The notes under the pieces: generated by a model
The model's input: the letters and a program-made list of their open reading frames with translations, nothing else
What the model was told of the DNA's origin: nothing
Database searches by the model: none
Position numbers and translations under genes: made by a program
In this document: one piece after another, positions 25,385-35,103 of the stretch
Position numbering within the stretch: position 1 is the stretch's first letter
How the letters are laid out: each line of letters opens with the position of its first letter
DNA from: Blastocatellia bacterium
Lineage (GTDB): Bacteria; Acidobacteriota; Blastocatellia; UBA7656
Assembly: GCA_035275065.1 (NCBI GenBank)
Contig: DATENM010000044.1
Location: 62,001-126,000, forward strand
Reading direction: 5' to 3'
DNA length: 64,000 nt

Positions 25385-26758
25385 TTAACGCGCGCGCTCC
25401 CAGCGCCCGCGCGTAAAGTCGGGGAACTTCACCGGCGCGCTGCCACGCGCCACAGACATCTCGCTGAGCGGGCCGGGGACGCTCCAGGCGGCGGCGTCAT
25501 ACACATCCATGTCCGGCGCTAAACCTTGACGCATGCACTCCGTTAGCCGGTAACACATAATGTAGTCCATACCGCCGTGGCCGCCGGTCTTGCGCGCCAT
25601 CTCGCCTTCTTTCTTCCAGAGCGGCGGCTCGTGTTGCGCCTGGTACTTGTCGAGCGACGCCCAGTTATGACCCTCGCCCTGGCCATCAAAGAAGATGCGC
25701 GGCGGGTAGTCGCGGAAGATGCCCTTCGTGCCTTGAATCAGGTTGATGCGGTCGTAAGGGCGCGGCGTGCTGACGTTGTGTTGCAGCATGATGGTGCGCC
25801 CGCGGGCGGTCTTAATCATGCTGGTATTGTAATCGCCGCAGCGGTAGACCTCTTTCCATTTCGGGTCGCCTGCCGGCACATGATCTTTGCGGTAGGCTTC
25901 CAATCCGAGATGCGCCGAGCTCATCGACACCATGTAATCGAAGCGGTCGCCGCGATTGATGTTCATGTAGTTAGCGACCGGGCCGAGGCCATGCGTCGGG
26001 TAGAGGTTCGAGTCGCGCCGCGTATGATGCGCTCGCCGCCACAGGCCCTCGTCCTTATCTTCGAATAGAATCTCGCGCAGGTCGTGGTTGTAAGCGCACT
26101 CGCCGTGAACCAGCTCGCCGAACAGGCCGGCGCGCACCATGTTCAGCACCATCATCTCCGTGTAGCCGTAACAACAATTCTCCATAATCATGCAGTGGCG
26201 GCGGCTCTTCTCTGACGCCTCGACCAATCGCCAGCAATCTTCGACGGTGTAAGCGGCGGGGACTTCCGTGCCGCCGTGCTTACCGTTGCTCAAGGCGGCG
26301 AGCATGACGGGGACGTGCCACTCCCAGGGCGTCGCGGTGTAGACGAAATCGATGTCGTCGCGCTTGCAGAGGTTTTCGAAGTCATGGTCGCCGTTGGCAT
26401 AAATGGCCGGCGGCTTCTGGCCCTTGGCTTCGATCATCTTTGCGGCGCGCTGGCACTTCTCTTTGACCACGTCACAGACGGCTGTGATGCGGACATTGTC
26501 AATGTTGAGGAATTCTCCAAGCACGCTGGTGCCGCGCAGTCCGACGCCGACGATGGCGAGCCGCATCACGTCGCGCGGCTCGAATCGTACGCCGATCATC
26601 GTGTCGTAACGGGCCTGCGGCTCTCCGGTTGGCGTATCAGTGGCAATCGCCTCTCGTTCATTGCCCGGGCCAAAGCTCGTCAGCCCCAAGGCCGCGCCTG
26701 CCATACTCACGCTTTTCAGCAAGTCGCGGCGCGATAGCTTCTTCTCTTCCCCGCTCAT
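25385..26758 (-). CDS. GH109-like Gfo/Idh/MocA oxidoreductase, TAT-exported
   Basis: A 457-aa NAD-dependent protein like GH109 alpha-N-acetylgalactosaminidases. It has a twin-arginine leader (LSRRDLLKSVSMAGAALG), a Rossmann motif (LAIVGVGLRGTSV), KHGGTEVPAAYTVEDCW, MENCCYGYTEMM and LYPTHGLGPVANYMNINRGD, which are hallmarks of this clade. GH109 enzymes cleave glycosides by transient oxidation with bound NAD. The start at 26758 has GGAGGGGAG upstream. It is the last gene of an operon with an amidohydrolase and a sodium symporter. Confidence 0.88.
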   Translation of the reverse strand: MSGEEKKLSRRDLLKSVSMAGAALGLTSFGPGNEREAIATDTPTGEPQARYDTMIGVRFEPRDVMRLAIVGVGLRGTSVLGEFLNIDNVRITAVCDVVKEKCQRAAKMIEAKGQKPPAIYANGDHDFENLCKRDDIDFVYTATPWEWHVPVMLAALSNGKHGGTEVPAAYTVEDCWRLVEASEKSRRHCMIMENCCYGYTEMMVLNMVRAGLFGELVHGECAYNHDLREILFEDKDEGLWRRAHHTRRDSNLYPTHGLGPVANYMNINRGDRFDYMVSMSSAHLGLEAYRKDHVPAGDPKWKEVYRCGDYNTSMIKTARGRTIMLQHNVSTPRPYDRINLIQGTKGIFRDYPPRIFFDGQGEGHNWASLDKYQAQHEPPLWKKEGEMARKTGGHGGMDYIMCYRLTECMRQGLAPDMDVYDAAAWSVPGPLSEMSVARGSAPVKFPDFTRGRWERAR

Positions 26759-26803
26759 GGTCTTCTCCCCTCCGAATTTCAAATCGCAGAGCCACACAGT
26801 CAA

Positions 26804-27853
26804 TCACGCTCGCGGCAATAACCGCAACGCATTCTCGCGATAGATCAGCCGCAACACCTCGTCGGGCAAGTGCAGGCCATAAATTTTCCAGCGCCCCTGC
26901 CGCGACGCGTGCGACGGGTAATCAAAATACTCATCCCTGGTTTCGAGAAAGCGGTAATGCAGCCGATACATCTCGACTTCCGGAATCAGGTCGGTGCCGA
27001 AGAGAATGCGGCGGGCGTGCTTCAGAAAAAACTCGCGCGCCGCATAAGGCTGGCGGCCAAGCTCCGCCGTCCGCGCCGCGATGTCTACATAAAGATTTTC
27101 ATGCGCCGCAAGCAGACGGCTGACAGAGGCGAGATGTTCGGGCCGCTCGGCGACATGCGCCGCCACGAAGGTCGTGCGCGGGTGACGCGCAAAGACGCGG
27201 TTGCGCTGCCCTAGCAGCTCATCCTTCGAGAACTGCGCGCCGTAAAAGCTCCAGTCCGGGTGCGCCGCCAGCTCTTCGTAACGCTCGTTGAAGCGGTCAA
27301 TTGGCAGAAAGAACGCGTCGGGGTCGGCGATGTGAAACATCACCGGCACACCCAGCTCGGCGGCCTTTTCAAACAGCGGCGCGAGCCGCTCATCGTCCAC
27401 GCGCAGCAATTCGCCGTTCGCCTCGCGCAGCGTCAGTCCCAGGTCTTTCCAGATTTTGATTCCGCAAGCGCCGCCCTCAACCAGTCGTTCGAGCCGCTCT
27501 GCTGAGCGCGTAAAGAATCCCGGCTTATGCAGATCGCGCCAGTCCATCCACGCAATCGTCGCAAAGCGGTCGGGCGCGGCGCGCTGAAAGCGCTCCATCA
27601 CCGCCAGCGCTTCATCGCCCACGCGCATCGTGATGTTGACCAGGCGCTCGATGCCGCATTCGTCCATGATCTCTAAGACGGCACGCGGCTCTTGAGCGTC
27701 GAGGTGGTTGTGATAATCGATCACCGGAAAGCGCGGACGAAGAATCTTATGCTCATCGGTGACCAGCATCGAGCGCGGCGCAAAATCGCTCAAGCGCAAA
27801 TCGGTTTCTACGCGGGCCGTCACCATCGCGATGAACTTGTCGTTGTCTTTCAT
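26804..27853 (-). CDS. Amidohydrolase-2 family protein
   Basis: A 349-aa cytoplasmic TIM-barrel hydrolase with metal motif VIDYHNHLD, active-site lysine region CGIKIWKDLG, MFHIADPDAFF, FVAAHVAERPEH and C-terminal Asp in ILFGTDLIPE. ATG at 27853 follows directly on a TTG codon; no strong ribosome site is visible. It is 45 bp from the GH109-like gene. A role in sugar lactone or uronate handling is possible from context alone. Confidence 0.85.
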   Translation of the reverse strand: MKDNDKFIAMVTARVETDLRLSDFAPRSMLVTDEHKILRPRFPVIDYHNHLDAQEPRAVLEIMDECGIERLVNITMRVGDEALAVMERFQRAAPDRFATIAWMDWRDLHKPGFFTRSAERLERLVEGGACGIKIWKDLGLTLREANGELLRVDDERLAPLFEKAAELGVPVMFHIADPDAFFLPIDRFNERYEELAAHPDWSFYGAQFSKDELLGQRNRVFARHPRTTFVAAHVAERPEHLASVSRLLAAHENLYVDIAARTAELGRQPYAAREFFLKHARRILFGTDLIPEVEMYRLHYRFLETRDEYFDYPSHASRQGRWKIYGLHLPDEVLRLIYRENALRLLPRA

Positions 27854-27876
27854 CAATTCGGTTGTGAACGCTTTAT

Positions 27877-27932
27877 GTGGCGCAAGCTGTTAGCTTGCGT
27901 CTGGCCTTGCGCAAGCTAACAGCTTGCGCCAC
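27877..27932. repeat. 23-bp palindrome, family A (GTGGCGCAAGCTGTTAG)
   Basis: Arms at 27877-27899 and 27910-27932 are perfectly complementary; each arm holds CAAGCT-GTT-AGCTTG. Compared with the element at 6474-6533, the changes inside each small stem are paired (AATCT/AGATT to AAGCT/AGCTT). It begins right after the stop codon of the 50-aa gene and lies inside an apparent operon. Confidence 0.85.
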
Positions 27933-28085
27933 TTATTCGTGATTACTGTCGCCGCGCCGGCTCAAACGCCCGAACATCTCGCGCAGGTCTTTATAGCCGC
28001 GGACGGTCACGACCGCCGTGATGAAGGCGAAAGAGACGCCGGCCACCACCAGACTGATTGTCCAGAACATCTGCCAGTATTTCAT
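27933..28085 (-). CDS. 50-aa single-pass membrane protein, symporter partner
   Basis: A 50-aa protein with one membrane helix (FWTISLVVAGVSFAFITAVVTV) and a basic cytoplasmic tail. It overlaps the symporter stop by 4 bp (ATGA) and has AGGAGG before its ATG. The tight coupling suggests a small accessory subunit of the transporter. No family is recognised. Its stop codon touches the palindrome arm. Confidence 0.75.
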   Translation of the reverse strand: MKYWQMFWTISLVVAGVSFAFITAVVTVRGYKDLREMFGRLSRRGDSNHE

Positions 28086-29584
28086 TCCGCCTCCTGCACG
28101 GCCGGCGGCGCGGTCGAGGGCCGCCCGACGAGCGACCCGACCACCAGGCCAAGCGCTGCCAATCCGAAGGCCGCAAAGCCTGTGATGTTCTCGCTCCAGT
28201 GGAGAAAGAAGAAGGGGATGATCGCGCCGGCTGCGCCTGCAATCATCGCCAGATAACCGCCCGTGGTGTTGGCGCGTCGCCAGTAGAGCCCGCCGACGAC
28301 GCAGACAAAAGCGCCGGCCAGAAAGATCGTTCCCGTGATGTTCAGGTAGAGATAGACCGCGCCGGGCGGCGTGTAGTACAAACCCCAAAACATCAGGAAG
28401 AGGCTGACGAAGAGATTGCTGATGCGATTGACGAGAATCTGGGCGCGCGAATCGAGCGGCGGCTTCCTGAGCACGCGGCGCAACGGCAGAATGACGTCTT
28501 GCGAGATGACCGCGCTCCAGCCCAGCAGGTAAGAGCTGTTCACGGACATCGTCGCCGCCAGCATGCCGGCGACCACCAGCCCTTTGACTCCCGGTCGCAG
28601 AATGGCCGCCAGCATCGCCGGCATCGCATCAATTGGCACGAGCGTCTGACCATCAACCACCGGCGCCGGCACCCCTTCCTTGATCGCGCCGGTGCCGAAC
28701 ATCGTCAACGCGGCGATGCCCCAGAGCATCGGCAGCATGCCGCGACCGAGGAAGATAAAACCTGTCCAGGTCATCACTCGCTTTGAGGTTTCGGCGCTGC
28801 GCGTCGCAAACATGCGCATGGCGGTCGTCTGCCAGCAGGTATGCACTGAAAACCAGAGCAGCACTTGCCAGATCAAAAAGGTCAGGCCGAATTTCGGATT
28901 GGCAATCGGGTTAAAGCCGGCCTCGCCCATCGTCGCCGTCACCTTATCAACGATGTTGCCCCAGCCGGCGTGAGCGACGGCATAGATCGTCACCAGGATG
29001 GTCGCGACCGACAATAGCACGTATTGAACGAAGTCCGTGATGACGACGGAAACCATGCCGCCCAGCACCGTGTAGAGCAATTCGAGCAGCAGGATGACGG
29101 TCATCGCCGCCACGAGGTAGCGCGAAGGGATGCCGCTCACGATGGTCAGGAACTCGCCTTCGATCTTGAGGAAAACGCCCATGTTGAGGATGCCGCCGAG
29201 GGCGACGAGCACGCCGGTCACCAGGCGCAGCCCGCGACTATACTTGACCTCGAAGAACTCCGGCACGGTCATCAGGCGCAGCTCGCGCAGGCGGCTGATG
29301 ACGAAGCCCGTGCGCCCGACGAAGATCATCACCAGACCCGAAATCAGCGCCGCCGCGAACGCCGCGAAGCCGTATTTGTAGCCCAGCTCGCCGTTGTACA
29401 TGTAAGTGATCGTGCCGATCTCTGTGGCCGCCAGCGTCGCGATGCCGACGTACAGGCCGAGCTCGCGGCCCGCCACCAGGAAGTGCGAGACGTTGCCGAC
29501 GAAACGTTTGCCGATCAAGCCAACAGCGACCGAAACGATCAGATAGACGATGACGATCAGCCAGTCAATCCCTGTAAACCCCAT
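28082..29584 (-). CDS. Sodium:solute symporter, SSS family
   Basis: A 500-aa inner-membrane transporter with about 13 helices. SSS marks are the opening IDWLIVIVYLIVSVAVGLIG, FLVAGRELGLYVG, the ATEIGT sodium-site region, GGMVSVVITDFVQYVLL, and GLVVAGMLAATMSVNSSYLLG. It leads an operon with a 50-aa membrane protein, an amidohydrolase and a GH109-like enzyme, so a sugar or amino sugar is a likely substrate. Confidence 0.92.
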   Translation of the reverse strand: MGFTGIDWLIVIVYLIVSVAVGLIGKRFVGNVSHFLVAGRELGLYVGIATLAATEIGTITYMYNGELGYKYGFAAFAAALISGLVMIFVGRTGFVISRLRELRLMTVPEFFEVKYSRGLRLVTGVLVALGGILNMGVFLKIEGEFLTIVSGIPSRYLVAAMTVILLLELLYTVLGGMVSVVITDFVQYVLLSVATILVTIYAVAHAGWGNIVDKVTATMGEAGFNPIANPKFGLTFLIWQVLLWFSVHTCWQTTAMRMFATRSAETSKRVMTWTGFIFLGRGMLPMLWGIAALTMFGTGAIKEGVPAPVVDGQTLVPIDAMPAMLAAILRPGVKGLVVAGMLAATMSVNSSYLLGWSAVISQDVILPLRRVLRKPPLDSRAQILVNRISNLFVSLFLMFWGLYYTPPGAVYLYLNITGTIFLAGAFVCVVGGLYWRRANTTGGYLAMIAGAAGAIIPFFFLHWSENITGFAAFGLAALGLVVGSLVGRPSTAPPAVQEAE

Positions 29585-29883
29585 GCGCGGCGCTCCCGGT
29601 TGTCGAATTCATCTGGCGCAATGCATAGACGCTGCCAATCACTTCTGCGCCGCAATGTATCGCATAGATCATCGGAGAAGATCAACAACGATTTGCGAAT
29701 TTGCCGGCAGTGCATGGCTTGCCGATCACGCAATCTTTAATCCGAACGAGCCATATTGAAGAACTCGATTGGCCCGCGGGCGGCCAACTCATCTATGATC
29801 GCTTGGAGCGGGGCGAGCGTCATTGCGCCCGGCAAACCGCTTGACCTGATTAGCGGACTATTTCAAACCCGAGGAGTTTTCGA
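29585..29883. other. Divergent spacer without a gene
   Basis: This 299-bp stretch separates divergent start codons. It holds the GAGGAG binding site of the esterase gene near its right end and a possible TTGACC box, but no convincing -10, repeat or small gene. Confidence 0.5.
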
Positions 29884-30951
29884 ATGCGAAGAGTGGCAAC
29901 CATTGCCATCAGTCTTATCCTGGCAGCGGCGGGAATCGCTCATGCTCAATCTTCCACGCAGCCGGCGGCTCCGGCACAAACCGGCGCAGCGCCGCAACCG
30001 GCGCGAAGCAATAATCAACAGCCGATGCCGCCGGGGCCGAACCCGAACTCGCAATACCGCCTGGGGCCTGATTCGTTGCCGCAAGAAGGCGTCCCGAAGG
30101 GCGAGATTCGCGGGCCGTACACGCTGCCGAGCAACGCCTATCCGGGCACACAGCACACCTACTGGGTCTATGTGCCTGCACAGTACGATCCGGCGTCACC
30201 CGCCGCCTTGATGGTTTATCAAGACGGCCAGGCTTTCAAAGATGAGAACGGCGATATGCGCGCCCAGAACGTCATGGACAACCTGATCTACCGCCGCGAG
30301 ATTCCGGTGATGATCGGCGTCTTCATCAACCCTGGACGTACGCCGCAGCAGCCCGAGCCGACGCCGCAGGAATGGGGCGACCGCACGACCAACCGCCCCA
30401 CCGAATACAATTCGCTCGATGACCGTTATGCGCGGGTGATCACCGAAGAGCTGCTGCCGGCGCTCTACAAGGAATACAACATTTCAAGGGACCCTGAGAT
30501 GCACGGCATCGGCGGCTCAAGCTCAGGGGCTATCGCGGCCTTCACGGTCGCCTGGGAGCGCCCCGACTATTTTCGCAAGGTGTTGAGCAACGTCGGCAGC
30601 TTTGTGAATCTGCGCGGCGGCCATGTCTACCCGGAGCGCGTGCTGGCAAGCGCGAAGAAGCCGATCCGCGTCTTCCTCTGTGATGGGCGGAACGACAATC
30701 GCGGCTTTCGCAACGGCGTCTATGATGAGAAGCTCGACTGGTTTTATCAAAACGTGCGGCTGATGAAGGCGCTCACGCAGAAGGGCTACGACGTCAGCTA
30801 CACCTGGGGCATGAACCTGCACGGGCAAAAATTCGGCGGCGCCGTTATGCCTGAGATGATGCGCTGGCTGTGGCGCGACGGGCCGGTGAACACCGATCCG
30901 AACGACATGGTCGAGCGCGCGTTTCGCCAGCCGGCCACGAAAAAGAATTAG
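29884..30951 (+). CDS. Secreted esterase, Fes/esterase-D type
   Basis: A 355-aa exported hydrolase. A signal peptide is followed by a proline/glutamine-rich linker (residues 25-55) and the esterase domain: oxyanion region MVYQDGQAF, nucleophile [11 protein letters not shown], acid region [10 protein letters not shown] and histidine in [11 protein letters not shown]. It resembles enterochelin-esterase-like hydrolases, which act on esters of phenolic or sugar compounds. GAGGAG precedes the start. No siderophore genes lie nearby, so a polysaccharide esterase role is as likely. Confidence 0.88.
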   Translation: MRRVATIAISLILAAAGIAHAQSSTQPAAPAQTGAAPQPARSNNQQPMPPGPNPNSQYRLGPDSLPQEGVPKGEIRGPYTLPSNAYPGTQHTYWVYVPAQYDPASPAALMVYQDGQAFKDENGDMRAQNVMDNLIYRREIPVMIGVFINPGRTPQQPEPTPQEWGDRTTNRPTEYNSLDDRYARVITEELLPALYKEYNISRDPEMHGIGGSSSGAIAAFTVAWERPDYFRKVLSNVGSFVNLRGGHVYPERVLASAKKPIRVFLCDGRNDNRGFRNGVYDEKLDWFYQNVRLMKALTQKGYDVSYTWGMNLHGQKFGGAVMPEMMRWLWRDGPVNTDPNDMVERAFRQPATKKN

Positions 30952-31059
30952 CCACTATCGCCCGCTGTGGCGGTCGCGGCGCAAGCAGGACGCTTGCTTG
31001 ACTTATGTCAGGCTTTGCAATAAACCTCTTTTAAAGGTGTTGGAAAAGGAGGCCACGCG

Positions 31060-31470
31060 ATGGCAAGCCAGGCCGAGAGCACGAATTCCGCTTCAACGAT
31101 CCAGGTGGAGCAACAACTGCGGCACATCAACGACGAGTGGGTGGCGGCGCTGGTCGGCGGCGATACCGCAACCCTCAACCGCCTGATGGACGAAGGCTGC
31201 ATCTTCAGCTATGCCCTGGACGGCGACGACCGGGCGCAGTTCATTGCCGACATCGAATCCGGCGACCTGCAAGTCGCTTCGCTCGTCCGCGATCACGTCG
31301 AAGTCAGCATCTTTGGCGCGACCGGCGTGCTGATCGGCTTTGACACCGCCGACTGGCGCTACAAAGGCCAGCAGATGCAGCGCCATTACCGCACCATACA
31401 CGTCTATGCCGAGCGCGACGGCGAGTGGCAGATCGTCGCCATCCAGGCCAGTCCGATCTCACTGAAATAG
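31060..31470 (+). CDS. NTF2-like (DUF4440-type) protein
   Basis: A 136-aa cone-fold protein of the SnoaL/NTF2 superfamily: LRHINDEWVAALVGGDTATLNRLMDEGC, given here as NDEWVAALVGGD and LNRLMDEGC, then MQRHYRTIHVYAERDGEWQIVAIQ. Such proteins serve as small enzymes or binding domains. AAGGAGG sits upstream of the ATG. It ends before a strong hairpin shared with the TonB receptor gene. Confidence 0.88.
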   Translation: MASQAESTNSASTIQVEQQLRHINDEWVAALVGGDTATLNRLMDEGCIFSYALDGDDRAQFIADIESGDLQVASLVRDHVEVSIFGATGVLIGFDTADWRYKGQQMQRHYRTIHVYAERDGEWQIVAIQASPISLK

Positions 31471-31485
31471 ACCGCGCAAAAAGCC

Positions 31486-31527
31486 GACCGCCGCCCGCTG
31501 CTTGATCTCAGGCAGCGGGCGGCGGTC
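31486..31527. terminator. 16-bp GC-rich stem between convergent genes
   Basis: GACCGCCGCCCGCTGC (31486-31501) pairs perfectly with 31512-31527 around a 10-nt loop. It lies between the stop at 31470 and the receptor stop at 31545, so it can serve both strands. Confidence 0.75.
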
Positions 31528-31544
31528 AATGCTTATCGGCCGTT

Positions 31545-34500
31545 CTAGTAATACAGCTTCAAGGCAAACTGGATCAGCCGCGGGTCGCGCGTGCTGGTGA
31601 CCTGCCCGAAGGTGGTGCTGCCAAAGACCGTGCTGATGCCCAGGAAGTTGGTATGGTTCCAGACGTTGTAGGCTTCGGCGCGGAATTGCAGATTGACGTT
31701 CTCAGTAAACTTCCAGCGCTTGCTCAACGTCATGTCCCACTTCTGGTAGCCCGGCCCGATGACGACGCCGCGCGGCGCGTTGCCGGGCCGCGTCACGCCT
31801 GCCGGCACGAGCTGGAAGGCGAACGGGTTGAACCACTGGAAGCGCGTGCGGATCGCCGATGTCTGGTTCGGGTTGGCTACCTGATCCGGGCGGCCTGAGG
31901 ATGGACTGGTGCCGAGGAAGCCGAGGGCTCCGGGATCGATGCCGGTCGTTGTCACCGTGAACGGCGAGCCGCTGGCGGCGCTGGTGATGCCCGATAGTTC
32001 CCAGCCGCCGAGCGTGTGGCCGAGGAAGCCCTTCTGGCTGCGGAAGAACGGCAGCTGGTAAACGTAGTTGATTGACAGGATGTGGCGACGATCAAGAGCC
32101 GATGGCCCGTAGTCGGCGGCGCGGTCATAGAGGCTCTGCGGCGCCGAGCTGCGGTCGGTCTGGTTGTCGGTCAGCGCCTTCGACCAGGTGTAAGACAGGC
32201 GCACCAGCGAGCCATCCTTGAAGGTCTTGTCTGCCGACACCTGCATCGAGTTGTAGTTCGAGTTGAACCAGTTCTGGATGCTGCCAATCGAGGAAAAGCC
32301 CTTGTACGGACGCACGGCATTCAGCCGCGGCGTGAGGGCGGCTGTCACCTGCGTGCCCGGCGTGATGATGCCGGCGGCGACCGCTGCCCCGGGCGGCACT
32401 TCGTTGAGGTCAACGATGCCCGGCAGGTGTGTGCCCTTCGAGCCGTAGTAGCCGACCGCAACGACGAAGTTCTTCGCTATTTCGCGCTGCACATCAAGGC
32501 TCCACTGCTGAATGTAGGGCATGTCACTGTTGTTGGGCGTGCCGCGGATGGCTTTCGGCGCCGCCGAGATTGATGGCAGCACCGAGGCCGGATTGTTCAG
32601 CACCGTGTTGCTGATCGTCACGTTGTTGACGTAAGGCGGGTTGCCGAAGATGTTCTGTTCGAGCACGCCCACCAGTGTCACGTCGTAGCTGATGCCATAG
32701 CCGCCGCGGATCGCCGTCTTGCCATCCTTGTACGGGTCCCAGGCGAAGCCGAAGACCGGCGCGAAGTTGTTGTTGCTTTCCGGTGCTACCTTGTCGCCGA
32801 ACGGCGAGTTCTGGCCGGCGATGAGGATGCCGTTGAGCGGGTCGCCGGTGCCGGGAATGATGTTGCCGGTCGTCGGGTTGATCTGCACCGCCTTGGCCGG
32901 ATCGTAGGCCGCCGGGTCAAAGTTCGTCAGATTGCCTGTCTTGTCAATCGGCTGGCGGAAGCGCGAATAGCGCACGCCGAAGTTGAGCGTCAGGTTTGAC
33001 TTCCAGCGGAAGTCGTCCTGAGCGTAGAACTCGTACTGGTGCATGCGGATGTCGGGCGTCAAATCCTGGTCGGCCTGCGTAAAGGTCGACACGTTGCCGA
33101 GCAGGAAGTTGGCCCACGCCTGCTGGGTGGTGGTCGCCGTAGAGCCGGTCGGACGCGGCGCGGTGGCGAAAGCGAACGCGCCGACGTTGTTGCCGCCGGC
33201 ATTTTCGGTCTTCTGGTAAAAGTTCATGCTGGTGCCGACCTTGAAGGTGTGCAGGCCGTGAATCCAGGTGACGTTGTCAAAGATATTGTGGTTACGGTTG
33301 AAGTCGTCATACGGGCCGAAGCCGGCGACGCCTGCATAACCTGGCGAGATGCTCGGAATGCGGTCGAGCGACACAGGGAACGGCAGGTGAACCGCCGCGG
33401 TGACGTTCGGCGAGTTCTCGCTCAAAGCCAGGCCGATGGGTCGGCTGACGATGGCGCCGTAAGAGAAGGCATAGCCGACTTCGTTGAGCAGCGTCGGGCG
33501 CAAGGTCTGAACGCTGCGCGCTACCCAGGAGTAGCCGGGCGAGTCAGTCTTGGTCGTCGCCACGCCGGGCACCGTAAGCCCCGTGAACAATCCGCCGGGC
33601 TCTTCGGTCGGGATGGTGTCGTGCAGGTAGCGCACGGCGAGGGTCACCTTGCTGCTGAAGTTGTGATCAACGCGCGCCAGCTCCTGGCGGTGATTGAAGA
33701 CGTTGCGCACGTTGCTAATCAGCGTGTTGGTGCCCGAATTCGGCAGCGGGATGTTGGCGTAGATGTCTTGCAGGTAAGCCCGCGCCGCCGGGTTGATGTT
33801 GGTGATCGTCGTCGCCGACTGCGTGCAGGCGGTGCCGGCAGCGTTGGTCGCCACGCAGATGGGCGCTGAGAAGATGCCCTGGCGCTCGGCAGCGCTCGGC
33901 ACCGTGGCGTTGAAGGTCGAGTAAGTGATGACGCGGCGGAATTCCTGCGAGAAGAAGAAGAAGGTCTTGTCGCGCTCCTTGTTGTAGAAGCCGGGAATGG
34001 TGACCGGCCCGCCGATGGTGTAGCCGAAGTTGTTGTAGCGCAGGATGGGGCGCGGCGTGCGCTCCTTGCCGGCGCGCGGGTCATTCGCGGCAACGATGAC
34101 GTCGGGCGCCAGCGCCGTCGGGTCGGTCGTGAAGCGGCCCGTCAGGTTATTAAAGTAAGGGTTGGCGTTCAGCTTGTCGTTGCGGAAGAACTCGTAGAGG
34201 TCGCCATGAAAGTCATGGCCGCCCGACTTGGTGATGACGTTGACGTGGCCGCTGGCGTTGCGCCCATACTCGGCGCTGTAGTGGTTGCGCAGCACCTTGA
34301 ACTCGGCGATGGCGTCAACGCTCGGGTAATTCAACAGCGTCAGGTTCGAGCCCCGGTCAACGTTGTCTGCGCCGTCAATCGTCCAGCTATTCTGGCTGGT
34401 GCGCCCGCCGTTGATCGAGATTGACACGGTGTTGGTCTGGCCGAACGGGTTGGTCGTGCCGATGTAAGCCTGGTCGGTCATGGTCGAGCTGACGCCCGGC

Positions 34501-34991
34501 AGCAAGGTGACCAGTTGCACAAAGTTGCGGTTATTGAGCGGCAGCTCACGCACCTCGATGTTCGAGACCAGGCTGCCGGCGGTTGCCGTCTGCAACTCGA
34601 CCTGCGTGGCGCCGGCCTCGACATGCACCTCTTCGGTGATGGCGCCGGCTTCGAGCGCCACGTCAACCGACAGGCGGTCGTTGACGTTCAACTGAATGTC
34701 GGTCTTGGTGTACTTCTTGAAGCCCGCGGCCTCGACCGTGACCGAGTAGCTGCCGGCTTGCAAGAGCGGCGCTGAGTAAGCGCCTTCCTCGTTGGTCGAC
34801 AGCGTGCGGGCGACGATGTTTTTCGTCGTTTCCCTGATGGTCACGGTGGCGCCGGCGACGACGCCGCCGCTACTGTCGCGGACAATGCCGACGATGCTGC
34901 CCGTGATGTCCTGCGCGTGGGCCGGGATCGCCATGACGGCGAGGCCCACGAGCAGCAACAGACTGACTGCTTTCCTGATGATCGGTGACAT
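31545..34991 (-). CDS. Oar-like TonB-dependent receptor with CarboxypepD_reg domain
   Basis: A 1148-aa outer-membrane protein typical of acidobacteria. A signal peptide is followed by a carboxypeptidase-regulatory-like domain (residues 30-115: GSIVGIVRDSSGGVVAGATV), a plug domain (LPLNNRNFVQLVTLLPGVS, SWTIDGADNVDRG) and a beta-barrel ending in an aromatic residue (FALKLYY). ATG at 34991 has GGAGG six bases upstream; the frame to 35138 is only read-through. It precedes by position a muramic-acid salvage set on the same strand, so uptake of cell-wall fragments is a reasonable guess. Confidence 0.92.
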   Translation of the reverse strand: MSPIIRKAVSLLLLVGLAVMAIPAHAQDITGSIVGIVRDSSGGVVAGATVTIRETTKNIVARTLSTNEEGAYSAPLLQAGSYSVTVEAAGFKKYTKTDIQLNVNDRLSVDVALEAGAITEEVHVEAGATQVELQTATAGSLVSNIEVRELPLNNRNFVQLVTLLPGVSSTMTDQAYIGTTNPFGQTNTVSISINGGRTSQNSWTIDGADNVDRGSNLTLLNYPSVDAIAEFKVLRNHYSAEYGRNASGHVNVITKSGGHDFHGDLYEFFRNDKLNANPYFNNLTGRFTTDPTALAPDVIVAANDPRAGKERTPRPILRYNNFGYTIGGPVTIPGFYNKERDKTFFFFSQEFRRVITYSTFNATVPSAAERQGIFSAPICVATNAAGTACTQSATTITNINPAARAYLQDIYANIPLPNSGTNTLISNVRNVFNHRQELARVDHNFSSKVTLAVRYLHDTIPTEEPGGLFTGLTVPGVATTKTDSPGYSWVARSVQTLRPTLLNEVGYAFSYGAIVSRPIGLALSENSPNVTAAVHLPFPVSLDRIPSISPGYAGVAGFGPYDDFNRNHNIFDNVTWIHGLHTFKVGTSMNFYQKTENAGGNNVGAFAFATAPRPTGSTATTTQQAWANFLLGNVSTFTQADQDLTPDIRMHQYEFYAQDDFRWKSNLTLNFGVRYSRFRQPIDKTGNLTNFDPAAYDPAKAVQINPTTGNIIPGTGDPLNGILIAGQNSPFGDKVAPESNNNFAPVFGFAWDPYKDGKTAIRGGYGISYDVTLVGVLEQNIFGNPPYVNNVTISNTVLNNPASVLPSISAAPKAIRGTPNNSDMPYIQQWSLDVQREIAKNFVVAVGYYGSKGTHLPGIVDLNEVPPGAAVAAGIITPGTQVTAALTPRLNAVRPYKGFSSIGSIQNWFNSNYNSMQVSADKTFKDGSLVRLSYTWSKALTDNQTDRSSAPQSLYDRAADYGPSALDRRHILSINYVYQLPFFRSQKGFLGHTLGGWELSGITSAASGSPFTVTTTGIDPGALGFLGTSPSSGRPDQVANPNQTSAIRTRFQWFNPFAFQLVPAGVTRPGNAPRGVVIGPGYQKWDMTLSKRWKFTENVNLQFRAEAYNVWNHTNFLGISTVFGSTTFGQVTSTRDPRLIQFALKLYY

Positions 34992-35103
34992 AGGTTGCCT
35001 CCATTCCTTATTAGTAAGCGAAACTACCGTAGCGCGCCGCTCGTGGCGGGGCGCTTCTCTGTTGTCCTTGCGCGGCGCTCGATAGCTGCCGCGTCGCGCC
35101 TTT

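Noticed and set aside
29756..30211. A 151-aa frame overlapping the esterase start
   Set aside because: It is in another frame of the esterase gene, whose signal peptide and catalytic motifs are clear.
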